A stretch of DNA of 64,000 nucleotides from Pseudomonas izuensis (GTDB lineage: Bacteria > Pseudomonadota > Gammaproteobacteria > Pseudomonadales > Pseudomonadaceae). The stretch is taken from assembly GCF_009861505.1 (NCBI RefSeq), contig NZ_WTFT01000017.1, positions 62,001 to 126,000 on the forward strand, read 5' to 3'. The position numbers and the translations under genes were made by a program. Positions 34,906-42,770 of the stretch are shown in pieces. Numbering within the stretch: position 1 is the first letter of the stretch; each line of letters opens with the position of its first letter. The notes below the pieces were generated by a model. That model searched no databases. It was not told the origin of the DNA and saw nothing but the letters and a program-made list of their open reading frames with translations.

Positions 34906-35316
34906 TCAATCGCAGAATTGCAGGACGTTGGCGCGACTTTTTTCGCTTGGGGCGGTCTGGTCCTGTTGCAACCAGAACTGGCATTTTGCGTTCGACAGAT
35001 TGCGATTGCTGCTGCGTGCCTGATCGAGTCGTTGCGCCTGTTCGTTCTTGCGCAGGTTTTCTTCGTATTGCTCGAAGATCGGGCTCTGTGGAGGAATATC
35101 CGGTACCGGTTGCGCCGCCGCGGGCGGTTTGGCCAGTTGCTCTATCGTCGCCGCGACGGGCGCCAATTGTTCGTTGAAGAACAGGCGGGCGACGAGCCAG
35201 CAGGTCAGCGCGATGGCGATGAAACCCAGCCACAAACCGAAGGCGATGCTACCGGTCAGTTGCACGACATTGAGCTGGATCGGCAATGGACGGCGCGGAT
35301 TGGGACGGTAGGGCAT
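34906..35316 (-). CDS. Single-span membrane protein of unknown function
   Basis: A 136-residue protein with one membrane segment (SIAFGLWLGFIAIALTCWLVARLFF, about residues 23-47, shown here in two pieces: SIAFGLWLGF, IAIALTCWL) and an extracytoplasmic region rich in Pro, Gln and Ala. It has two conserved-looking Cys near the end (AKCQFWLQQD, VLQFCD). A perfect AGGAGG precedes the start. It is the first of a two-gene set with the Gre-like gene. No family recognised. Confidence 0.75.
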   Translation of the reverse strand: MPYRPNPRRPLPIQLNVVQLTGSIAFGLWLGFIAIALTCWLVARLFFNEQLAPVAATIEQLAKPPAAAQPVPDIPPQSPIFEQYEENLRKNEQAQRLDQARSSNRNLSNAKCQFWLQQDQTAPSEKSRANVLQFCD

Positions 35317-35440
35317 GGCTGCCTCCTGGCAGTGGGTCGCGGGTTGTTGGCGATTGTCGCACGAAGAATAATCGTCGTCGGCTCTTCTGCACGGGGTAAT
35401 TTATGCGCAGAATCGCTGCCTTTGCCAACGGGAGCCTGGA

Positions 35441-36583
35441 ATGCCTGAAATGAAGACCCGCTGGGATATTTTTTGCACCGTGGTCGACAACTTCGGCGAC
35501 ATCGGCGTGACCTGGCGCCTGTCCCGGCAACTGGTTGCCGAGCATGGGATAGCGGTGCGGTTGTGGGTCGATGACCTGCGTGCCTTCGAGCGCATGTGCC
35601 CGGACATTGATATCCACACCTCGCAGCAATGGCAGCAGGGTGTGGAGGTGCGTCACTGGGCGAGCGACTGGCAGTCTGTCGAAGCGGCGGATGTGGTGAT
35701 CGCCGCGTTCGCCTGCCAGTTGCCGGGTGCCTACATGGACGCCATGGCCGAGCGGGAAAAAACACCGCTGTGGATGAATCTCGATTACCTGAGTGCCGAG
35801 GGCTGGGTGGTCGGCTGCCACGGCTTGCCATCGGTGAAGTACAGGCATGTGCAGAAATTCTTCTTCTTTCCGGGGTTTCAGAAAGGTACGGGTGGCTTGT
35901 TGCGTGAAAGCGGATTGCTCGAGCGGCGACGGACGTTTCAGCAAAGTCCTGAAATGCGGCGCGAGTTCCTGCAAGGTCTTGGGATAAATCCTGCGCAGGG
36001 TGCTCAATTGATCTCGCTGTTTGCCTACGAAAACACCGGGCTGGCCAGTTGGCTGGACGCGATGGGGGGCGACACGACGCCCACTCATCTGTTGGTGCCG
36101 GAAGGGCGGATTCTCGGCGATGTCGAGCGTTGGCTTGGCGTGGATGGACTGAAGGCCGGTGCGCTGCATGTGCGCGATGCGTTGACCGTGCAAGTGTTGC
36201 CGTTCGTCCGCCAGGACCAGTATGACCATTTACTGTGGTGCTGCGATTTCAATGCGGTACGCGGCGAAGATTCCTTTGTCCGCGCCCAATGGGCGGGGCG
36301 GCCATTGCTCTGGCACATCTATCAACAAGAGGAAGACATCCACCTGGATAAACTGGAAGCCTTCCTCGCGTTGTATGTGAACGGTCTGTCGGAGACTGCT
36401 CGTGAGGCGATCAGCGGTCTTTGGCGGGCATGGAATGCCGGTGACAATATGGCAGGCCACTGGCAATCGACCCGCAAACACTGGCCGGAACTGCAAAAAC
36501 ACGCCGAGACATGGTGTCTGGAACAGGCCTCGCAGGCTGATCTTGCGGCAGCGCTGGTACAGTTTTATGTAAATTGGATATGA
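35441..36583 (+). CDS. earP: EF-P arginine rhamnosyltransferase EarP
   Basis: A 380-residue GT-B glycosyltransferase that transfers rhamnose from dTDP-rhamnose to Arg32 of EF-P, which activates it for polyproline translation. The motif TVVDNFGDIGVTWRL holds the two catalytic aspartates. If the second ATG (35450) is the start, they are Asp13 and Asp17, exactly the numbers reported for P. putida EarP, so the start may be three codons later than the one given here. The substrate gene efp lies 48 bases downstream. Confidence 0.95.
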   Translation: MPEMKTRWDIFCTVVDNFGDIGVTWRLSRQLVAEHGIAVRLWVDDLRAFERMCPDIDIHTSQQWQQGVEVRHWASDWQSVEAADVVIAAFACQLPGAYMDAMAEREKTPLWMNLDYLSAEGWVVGCHGLPSVKYRHVQKFFFFPGFQKGTGGLLRESGLLERRRTFQQSPEMRREFLQGLGINPAQGAQLISLFAYENTGLASWLDAMGGDTTPTHLLVPEGRILGDVERWLGVDGLKAGALHVRDALTVQVLPFVRQDQYDHLLWCCDFNAVRGEDSFVRAQWAGRPLLWHIYQQEEDIHLDKLEAFLALYVNGLSETAREAISGLWRAWNAGDNMAGHWQSTRKHWPELQKHAETWCLEQASQADLAAALVQFYVNWI

Positions 36584-36631
36584 TACGCGGCCTAGATTTT
36601 TGTAAATCCCATCCAAATTCGGATATTCGCA

Positions 36632-37201
36632 ATGAAAACTGGTAAAGAACTCAAACCCGGTACAGTGATCCGTATCGACAACGACCCTTGGCTGGTTCAG
36701 AAAGCTGAATTCACCAAGTCCGGTCGTAACAGCGCGATCATGAAGACCAAGCTGAAAAACCTGCTGACCGGCTACAAGACCGAAACCGTTTACGGTGCGG
36801 ACGACAAGCTGGATGACGTGATCCTGGATCGCAAAGAAGCGACCCTGTCCTTCATCAGCGGCGATTCCTACACGTTCATGGACACCACTGACTACACCAT
36901 GTACGAGCTGAACGCCGAAGACATCGAAGCCGTTCTGCCGTTCGTTGAAGAAGGCATGACCGACGTTTGCGAAGCCGTATTCTTCGAAGGCCGTCTGGTT
37001 TCCGTAGAACTGCCGACCACCATCGTGCGTCAGGTTGCCTACACCGAAGGTTCCGCTCGCGGCGACACTTCCGGCAAGGTAATGAAGCCTGCCAAACTGA
37101 AGAACGGTACCGAGCTGTCGGTTGCTGACTTCATCAATATCGACGACATGATCGAAATTGATACCCGCGAAGGCGGTTCCTACAAAGGCCGTGCCAAATA
37201 A
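36632..37201 (+). CDS. efp: Translation elongation factor P
   Basis: A 189-residue EF-P. It relieves ribosome stalling at polyproline. The modification loop is TKSGRNSAIM with Arg at position 32, the form that is rhamnosylated by EarP, not the Lys34 that is lysylated by EpmA. The three beta-barrel domains are complete, and the end is typical (IDTREGGSYKGRAK). It is immediately downstream of earP. A strong terminator follows. Confidence 0.97.
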   Translation: MKTGKELKPGTVIRIDNDPWLVQKAEFTKSGRNSAIMKTKLKNLLTGYKTETVYGADDKLDDVILDRKEATLSFISGDSYTFMDTTDYTMYELNAEDIEAVLPFVEEGMTDVCEAVFFEGRLVSVELPTTIVRQVAYTEGSARGDTSGKVMKPAKLKNGTELSVADFINIDDMIEIDTREGGSYKGRAK

Positions 37202-37218
37202 GCACTGCTTCAGGAATG

Positions 37219-37250
37219 AAAAAGCCCGACCAGTGAGTCGGGCTTTTTTG
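37219..37250 (+). terminator. Terminator of efp
   Basis: The stem AAAGCCCGAC/GTCGGGCTTT with a six-base loop is followed by TTTT. The same stem sequence occurs at 8189-8218. Confidence 0.92.
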
Positions 37251-37272
37251 TGCCTGTCAGAAACACCCCAAT

Positions 37273-37380
37273 CCCCTGTAGGAGCGAGCCTGCTCGCGAT
37301 GGTCGTTAACGATAACGTGGGCTATCTGAATGCCTGCGTTGTCTGGGCGCCCATCGCGAGCAGGCTCGCTCCTACAGGGG
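37273..37380. repeat. REPIN
   Basis: CCCCTGTAGGAGCGAGCCTG begins the left arm, and the right arm is its complement. The spacer is about 50 bases. It sits between the efp terminator and the convergent hydrolase gene. Confidence 0.92.
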
Positions 37381-37386
37381 GGAGTG

Positions 37387-38406
37387 TTATTTCTTCAGGT
37401 GCTGCTTGAGCTCTTCGGACGCCTGCAACATCGCCGAACGCACCGCCGGCACCTGACTCACCACGTTGAGCAAACCGTAGTCGTGGATCAGGCCGTTATA
37501 GCGAACCGAGGTCACCGGTACGCCGGCTTCGTCCAGTTTGCGGGCGTAGGCTTCACCTTCATCACGCAGTACGTCAGCTCCAGCGGTTTGCACCAACGCA
37601 GGTGGCAGGCCCTTGAGTTGCGCAGGGGTTGCCCGCAATGGCGAGGCATAGATCTCGTTACGCTGCCTGGCGTCGGTGGTGTAGTTGTCCCAGAACCACT
37701 TCATCATGTTGCGGGTGAGGAAGTGCCCTTCGGCATACTGGTTATAGGAACCGGTGTCGAAGTTGGCATCGGTCACCGGCCACAGCAGCACCTGGAACTT
37801 GATTGCCGGGGTGCCTTTGTCTTTTGCCATCAATGCGACCACGGCCGCCATGTTGCCGCCGACACTGTTGCCGGCCACGGCCAGACGCTTGCCGTCGACG
37901 TTGATCTCTTTACCGTGCTCGGCCACCCATTGGGTCGCGGCATAAGCCTGATTGATCGCCACCGGATAATGCGCTTCCGGCGACGGCGTGTAGTTGACGA
38001 ACACCGCTGCCGCCCCCGAACCCGCCACCAGGTCGCGAACCAGCCGCTCGTGGGTCGGGAAGTCTCCCAGTACCCAACCACCGCCGTGGAAAAACATGAA
38101 CACCGGCAACTCGCCTTTGACCCCGGCCGGCCTGACGATGGTCAGGCTCAGCGGTTGGCCGTCGACCTGGATGGTCTTTTCGCTGACATCGGCTTTTGGC
38201 AGCGTCAGCTTCACCCCCGACTGCGCGCCTACCAGCACGGCGCGGGCATCTTTGGGCGTCAACTGCTCCATCGGTTTGCCGGTGCCGGCGTTCAACACAT
38301 CGAGAAACGCCTGGGTGTTGTGTTCAACGTCGCCGGCGAATGCACTGTGGACGGACAGGGCGAGAAGGGTACCGGTCAAGACTTTGCTGAAAGTGTTCAT
38401 GTTCAT
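37387..38406 (-). CDS. Exported alpha/beta hydrolase of the hormone-sensitive lipase type
   Basis: A 339-residue esterase-like protein. The signal peptide is MNMNTFSKVLTGTLLALSVH followed by SAFA. The oxyanion motif is FFHGGGW, the nucleophile Ser is in AGNSVGGN, Asp is in GADVLRDEG, and His in GLIHDYG. It begins 31 bases after the ohr stop and should be co-transcribed with it from the ohr promoter. A role in handling lipid peroxide products or esters during peroxide stress is inferred from this linkage. No substrate is known. Confidence 0.88.
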   Translation of the reverse strand: MNMNTFSKVLTGTLLALSVHSAFAGDVEHNTQAFLDVLNAGTGKPMEQLTPKDARAVLVGAQSGVKLTLPKADVSEKTIQVDGQPLSLTIVRPAGVKGELPVFMFFHGGGWVLGDFPTHERLVRDLVAGSGAAAVFVNYTPSPEAHYPVAINQAYAATQWVAEHGKEINVDGKRLAVAGNSVGGNMAAVVALMAKDKGTPAIKFQVLLWPVTDANFDTGSYNQYAEGHFLTRNMMKWFWDNYTTDARQRNEIYASPLRATPAQLKGLPPALVQTAGADVLRDEGEAYARKLDEAGVPVTSVRYNGLIHDYGLLNVVSQVPAVRSAMLQASEELKQHLKK

Positions 38407-38437
38407 TTCCTGTTCGGGCCTGAGTGGACAAAAACGG

Positions 38438-38857
38438 TTAGACGGTCACGTGCAGGCGCACTTCGACGTTGCCGCGGGTGGCGTTGGAGTACGGGCAGAC
38501 CTGGTGGGCCGCGTCGACCAGGGTTTGTGCATCGGCTTGTTCAAGGCCTGGCAGGCTGATGTGCAGGTCGATGTCCAGGCCGAAACCGCCAGGGATCTGG
38601 CCGATGCCGACATGGGCTGTGATCGAGGCGTCGTCCGGGATTTTGCGTTTGGTCTGGCTGGCGACGAACTTCAGTGCACCGATGAAGCAGGCGGAATAGC
38701 CGGCTGCGAACAGTTGCTCAGGGTTGGTTGCTGCGCCGCCGGCACCGCCGAGTTCTTTCGGGGTGGCGAGTTTGACGTCGAGAATGTTGTCGCTGGAAAT
38801 CGCACGACCATCACGGCCGCCAGTGGAGGTTGCGATTGCGGTGTAGAGAGTTTGCAT
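38438..38857 (-). CDS. ohr: Organic hydroperoxide resistance protein Ohr
   Basis: A 139-residue peroxidase of the Ohr/OsmC family that reduces organic and fatty-acid hydroperoxides with lipoyl thiols. Reactive Cys57 (GYSACFIGAL) and Cys121 (HQVCPYSNATRGN) are present, and Arg17 is in GGRDGRA. It starts MQTLYTAIATST. An upstream in-frame ATG would run through the operator and is rejected. It is divergent in regulation from ohrR, which lies behind it, and co-transcribed with the hydrolase downstream. Confidence 0.95.
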   Translation of the reverse strand: MQTLYTAIATSTGGRDGRAISSDNILDVKLATPKELGGAGGAATNPEQLFAAGYSACFIGALKFVASQTKRKIPDDASITAHVGIGQIPGGFGLDIDLHISLPGLEQADAQTLVDAAHQVCPYSNATRGNVEVRLHVTV

Positions 38858-38890
38858 GGTGGAAGCCTCGTTCGGGGAATGTTTGTTTTG

Positions 38891-38953
38891 CGCTAAATGT
38901 TTGCGCGCTAAGTAAGTGCGAAATGAATGTATCGCGCTAATGTTTAGTGCGCA
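38891..38953 (-). promoter_or_regulatory. Two probable OhrR operators in the ohr promoter
   Basis: Site 1 at 38891-38907 is GCGCtAAatgTTtGCGC, a near-perfect palindrome. Site 2 at 38935-38953 is GCGCTAATGTTTAGTGCGC, with arms CTAA/TTAG. They lie 35-100 bases upstream of the ohr start. Similar CTAA...TTAG patterns occur upstream of the gpx gene at 54.5 kb. Confidence 0.6.
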
Positions 38954-39078
38954 AGATAATTTTTTGAGAAAAATCGGCACAGGCGGATGGTGGATCTACC
39001 TGATCAGGTTGGAAGTATTGAATTAGAGCTGTTCAGGCAAGATTGTCGGCAGCAGGATTTTTTCACCGACGATGGAAA

Positions 39079-39181
39079 CTGTAGGATCGAGCCTGCTCGC
39101 GAAAAACCTGAGCACACTGAGGTGAATCAGGTTTCCCGCGTTATCGTTGGCACCATCGCGAGCAGGGCTCGCTCCTACAGT
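39079..39181. repeat. Degenerate REPIN
   Basis: Arms GTAGGATCGAGCCTGCTCGC and GCGAGCAGGGCTCGCTCCTAC are imperfect (T for G at one position, an inserted G at another), separated by about 50 bases. Confidence 0.85.
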
Positions 39182-39199
39182 GAGATGTGCGGGGGGAGG

Positions 39200-39661
39200 T
39201 CAGAGGCTGTCTTGCAGATGCCGGCGCAGCGCTTGCAGCTCCGCCTGCAACTTCTGCAGTCGTTCCAGCGTCATGCCGCTGGCGCCGAGGATGCACTGGG
39301 GAATGTCCCGCGCCTTGTCGCGCAGCGCCCGGCCTTGCTCGGTGAGTTCGACGATCACCACGCGCTCGTCTTCACGGCTGCGGGTGCGGCTGAGCACACC
39401 TTCGGCTTCCAGGCGTTTGAGCAGCGGCGTCAGCGAACCGGGGTCAGTCAACAATCGGGCGCTGATTTCGCCTACGGTCAAACCGTCCTGTTCCCACAGC
39501 ACCATCATCGCCAGGTACTGTGGATAAGTCAGTCCCAACGCTTGTAACAAGGGTTTGTAGACCTTGGTCATCATCAGCGAAGTGGAGTGCAGGGCGAAGC
39601 AGGCCTGGTTGTCCAGCAGCAGGTCGTCGCAGTTGTCCGGGGTTTTGCGCTCGGTGGTCAT
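39200..39661 (-). CDS. ohrR: MarR-family peroxide sensor OhrR
   Basis: A 153-residue MarR repressor. Sensing Cys21 lies in NQACFALHSTS and a possible resolving Cys123 in DIPQCILG, as in two-cysteine OhrR proteins. The winged helix is in VGEISARLLTDPGSLTPLLKRLEAEG (shown here as VGEISARLL, SLTPLLKRLEAEG). Organic peroxide oxidises it and releases the ohr promoter. I chose 39661 because AAGG stands seven bases upstream; an ATG nine codons earlier is possible. It lies upstream of ohr in the same direction, with the operators and a REPIN between. Confidence 0.92.
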   Translation of the reverse strand: MTTERKTPDNCDDLLLDNQACFALHSTSLMMTKVYKPLLQALGLTYPQYLAMMVLWEQDGLTVGEISARLLTDPGSLTPLLKRLEAEGVLSRTRSREDERVVIVELTEQGRALRDKARDIPQCILGASGMTLERLQKLQAELQALRRHLQDSL

Positions 39662-39730
39662 TTCGAAGCCTTGATCGGTGGTCGTCATGAATCTAGCGGG
39701 CAAATCTTTAATGCACCAGACAATTCTAGA

Positions 39731-40687
39731 CTAGTGGCGGTCCAGATGGGTTTGCAGCACCAGATCCCAGGGAGGGATCGGACTGAAACGGGTTTTCAGG
39801 TATTCCAGCAGCAGGCGGCTGCGGGCGTTGGGTTGCTGCTCCAGGCGCAAAGCATAGATCCCGGCGCTTTCCGGTTTGGGCAGGCCGCTTTCGCAGAACA
39901 AGGGCAATAGTTCGCCGCGCAATAAGTACTCGCTCGCCAGCCACGTTGGCAAGTGCGCGATACCCAGGCCAGCCAGCGCGCCGCAAACCAGGGCTTCGGC
40001 ATTGTTGGCGCTCATGCGAATACGCGACGGGCGATGCAATTGCATCTGGCCATCCTGCTCGAAGCGCCAGGCAAAGGGCGGTGCCAGGCCGGCCCAATCG
40101 AGGCCATCGTGTTCAATCAGATGGGCCGGATCATTCGGCACGCCGCGACGTTGCAAATAATCGGGGCTGGCGCAGGCGATGCGCACCATGCTCGCCAGTG
40201 GCGTGGCCACGAGCCGCGTGTCGGCCAATTGACCGGCGCGCAGCACCAGATCGACCTTGCCCAGGTTCATGCCCTGCATGTCGACGAAACTGTCGATCAG
40301 TTGCAGTTGCACGTCGAGGCCGGGGTAGAGCATCAGAAAGTCGGCAATCACCGGCGCCAGATGCCGTCGACCAAACGCTGCCGGCGCATCCACCCGAATC
40401 AACCCCTCCGGGGCGCTGCTGAGGGACACGGCCTCGGCCCTGGCCAGGCGCAACTCCGCGACAATGCGCCGTGCGCGCTCGGCAAATGCCAGGCCCGCCG
40501 GGGTGGCCCTGACGGCGTGGGTACTGCGAATGAACAACTGGCTGCCGACGGCGCTTTCCAGGCTGTCGATACGCCGGGCCACCGCCGAGGGCGTCAGTGG
40601 GTGGCGGCGCGAAGCGGCGGAAAAACTGCCGGTTTCCAGCACGTCGAGGAACAGGCCGAGCTGGTCGGTCAGTTGATTGGGGTTCAT
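39731..40687 (-). CDS. LysR-family transcriptional regulator
   Basis: A 318-residue LysR protein. The helix-turn-helix is in GSFSAASRRHPLTPSAVARRIDSLE, near residues 20-45. The effector domain follows normally. The start at 40687 (MNPNQLTDQLGLF) is 114 bases from the divergent TauE/SafE permease, which is therefore a likely target. An upstream in-frame ATG far into the permease gene is rejected. The ligand is unknown. Confidence 0.9.
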   Translation of the reverse strand: MNPNQLTDQLGLFLDVLETGSFSAASRRHPLTPSAVARRIDSLESAVGSQLFIRSTHAVRATPAGLAFAERARRIVAELRLARAEAVSLSSAPEGLIRVDAPAAFGRRHLAPVIADFLMLYPGLDVQLQLIDSFVDMQGMNLGKVDLVLRAGQLADTRLVATPLASMVRIACASPDYLQRRGVPNDPAHLIEHDGLDWAGLAPPFAWRFEQDGQMQLHRPSRIRMSANNAEALVCGALAGLGIAHLPTWLASEYLLRGELLPLFCESGLPKPESAGIYALRLEQQPNARSRLLLEYLKTRFSPIPPWDLVLQTHLDRH

Positions 40688-40801
40688 GGTGCGCTCATTG
40701 CTTGTGCGAATTTGGCAAAGCCATTGTGCGTCGCTGTGCGTTTCCGCGCCAGAATCAACTGCGTAGGATCGAAGGCGTGATGTGACTGGGATAAAACGCT
40801 C

Positions 40802-41551
40802 GTGATTGAGTTTCTGATGTATCTGGTGTTTGGCGCGGCCTTGGGTACGCTCGGCGGGTTGTTCGGAATTGGCGGCGGTCTGATTGCCATTCCGCTGTTG
40901 GGTGTGCTGTTCGGTCTCGACCAACAGATTGCACAAGGCACGGCACTGGTGATGGTGGTGCCAAATGTGATGCTGGCACTGTGGCGTTATCAACAGCGCA
41001 ACCGGATTGAATTGCGCCACGCGTTGCCACTCGCCACGATGGGATTCAGCTTCGCCTGGCTCGGTTCCCTGTGGGCGGTGGGCATTGATGCACAAACCAT
41101 GCGCCTGGGGTTTGTCGGGTTCCTGATCGCCCTGTCGGCGCTCAACCTGGCACGTATGTTTACCGCCAGTGCGCCAGCAGCCTCACAAATGAATCACCCA
41201 TGGCCGTGGCTGGGTGTACTCGGCGCGGCATCCGGCACCATGGGCGGCGTGTTTGGCGTGGGCGGTGCCGTGGTGGCGACGCCGGTACTGACCAGTGTAT
41301 TTGGCACCAGTCAGGTGGTTGCGCAAGGTTTGTCGCTGGCGCTGGCATTGCCCAGCACGGGTGTCACGCTGGTCACTTATGCGGTGCATCACCAGGTGGA
41401 CTGGATGATTGGCATTCCGTTGGCAACCGGCGGGTTGATGAGCATCAGTTGGGGCGTGAAAATTGCCCACGCGCTGCCGGAGCGCCTGTTGCGCGGACTG
41501 TTCTGTGGCTATCTGGTGTGCTGCGCGGTGACACTCGCCTTTAAAGTTTGA
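40802..41551 (+). CDS. TauE/SafE-family membrane permease
   Basis: A 249-residue inner-membrane protein with about eight helices and two repeats of the family motif: GTLGGLFGIGGGLIAIPLL and GTMGGVFGVGGAVVATPVL. Members export sulfite, sulfoacetate or related anions. It starts with GTG and a weak ribosome site. It is divergent from the LysR gene at 39.7-40.7 kb. Its end overlaps the convergent LysR gene by 11 bases. Confidence 0.9.
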   Translation: MIEFLMYLVFGAALGTLGGLFGIGGGLIAIPLLGVLFGLDQQIAQGTALVMVVPNVMLALWRYQQRNRIELRHALPLATMGFSFAWLGSLWAVGIDAQTMRLGFVGFLIALSALNLARMFTASAPAASQMNHPWPWLGVLGAASGTMGGVFGVGGAVVATPVLTSVFGTSQVVAQGLSLALALPSTGVTLVTYAVHHQVDWMIGIPLATGGLMSISWGVKIAHALPERLLRGLFCGYLVCCAVTLAFKV

Positions 41552-42395
41552 AGCCTTCGATGATGTGTTCGGCCAGGCACTCGGTGATCGGCGACGGGTT
41601 GTGCAGGTTGCGCACCAGCATGATGCTGGCTTCGGGCAACAAGGGCAGCCCTTCATCTTCGCCGAGGATGCGCATGTCCGGAGTTATCAGGCTTTCCAGT
41701 TGCGCGGTCACCGCCAGGCCGGCGCTGACCACCGCCATGATCGCCGACAGGCTGTCACTGTTGTAGGCCACCCGGTAATCGCGGCCTATGGCATCGAGCG
41801 CATTGCAGGCCCATAAGCGGCAGAAACAATCGCTGTTGAACATCGCCAGCGGCAACGGTGTGTTCTCGTGGGCGCTGTAGCACTGTGCTTCGGCCCAGAC
41901 AAATCGCTCCTTGCGCAACAACTGGCCGATTTCACTGCCCGGTTCGCGGGTGACAATGGACAGGTCCAGGTCCTGACGCATCAGCAATTGTTTTGATGAT
42001 TCGCAGTGCACCTCGATCTGGATCAGCGGGTAGGACTGGGCAAACCGGCGCAGAATCCCCGGCAGGAAACGCATCACATAGTCATCCGGCGTACCGATGC
42101 GCACCATGCCGACCATGTGCGGTTCGCGCAGGGTATTGAACACCTCGCTGTGCAGCTTGAGGATGCGCCGGGCATAGCCAAGCAACACCTGGCCTTCCGC
42201 CGTCAGCCGCACCTGGCGGCCGTCGCGCTGGAACAATTGCCGCTGCAACACATCTTCTTCCAGCCGTTTCATCTGCATGCTGACGGCGGACTGGGTGCGA
42301 TTGACCTGTTCACCGGCGCGGGTAAACCCACCCTGGTCGGCGATGGCAACGAAGGTGCGCAGCACTTCGGTATCGATACTCGGGTAGGCCGACAT
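41541..42395 (-). CDS. LysR-family transcriptional regulator
   Basis: A 284-residue LysR regulator. The helix-turn-helix is GGFTRAGEQVNRTQSAVSMQ with MKRLEED following. The effector domain includes VRIGTPDDYVMRFLPGILRRF. It is divergent from the DUF1127 gene across about 95 bases and may control it. It resembles the regulators of amino-acid or peroxide-type LysR groups, but I cannot name a target. Confidence 0.9.
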   Translation of the reverse strand: MSAYPSIDTEVLRTFVAIADQGGFTRAGEQVNRTQSAVSMQMKRLEEDVLQRQLFQRDGRQVRLTAEGQVLLGYARRILKLHSEVFNTLREPHMVGMVRIGTPDDYVMRFLPGILRRFAQSYPLIQIEVHCESSKQLLMRQDLDLSIVTREPGSEIGQLLRKERFVWAEAQCYSAHENTPLPLAMFNSDCFCRLWACNALDAIGRDYRVAYNSDSLSAIMAVVSAGLAVTAQLESLITPDMRILGEDEGLPLLPEASIMLVRNLHNPSPITECLAEHIIEGFKL

Positions 42396-42490
42396 TCATC
42401 AATCTCCGAGATATGTGACATCAGAAACATTCGTTGGATTGATCTTAAGCCTGGGGTGAGACTGAAGCCATCCAAACGGAGGGCAACAAG

Positions 42491-42706
42491 ATGAAAGGTC
42501 AACATGAATATCCAGCCGTAGAAAAACACTCTCACCATCTGGTATCGGATCTGTTGCACAAGTTCAGCCGCTGGTATGAACTTCACCGGGAACGCGAGTT
42601 GTTGGCAAGCCTGAGTGACGAAGCGCTGAAAGACATCGGTATGAGCCGCGCGGACGTGGAGTTCGAGTCGGTCAAACCGTTCTGGAGCGACCCGATGCAC
42701 AAATGA
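42491..42706 (+). CDS. DUF1127 small protein (YjiS-like)
   Basis: A 71-residue protein. The C-terminal DUF1127 motif is WYELHRERELLASLSDEALKD followed by IGMSRADVE. Proteins of this type are Arg/Leu-rich and some bind RNA or control phosphate and carbon use. CGGAGGG precedes the start. It is divergent from the LysR regulator and 64 bases upstream of the YcaQ-type gene. Confidence 0.9.
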   Translation: MKGQHEYPAVEKHSHHLVSDLLHKFSRWYELHRERELLASLSDEALKDIGMSRADVEFESVKPFWSDPMHK

Positions 42707-42770
42707 GTAGATCACAACTACACAAACCGACTTTCGGTGAGGTAGGTTGCGAGCAGACAAGGAGATGCTC

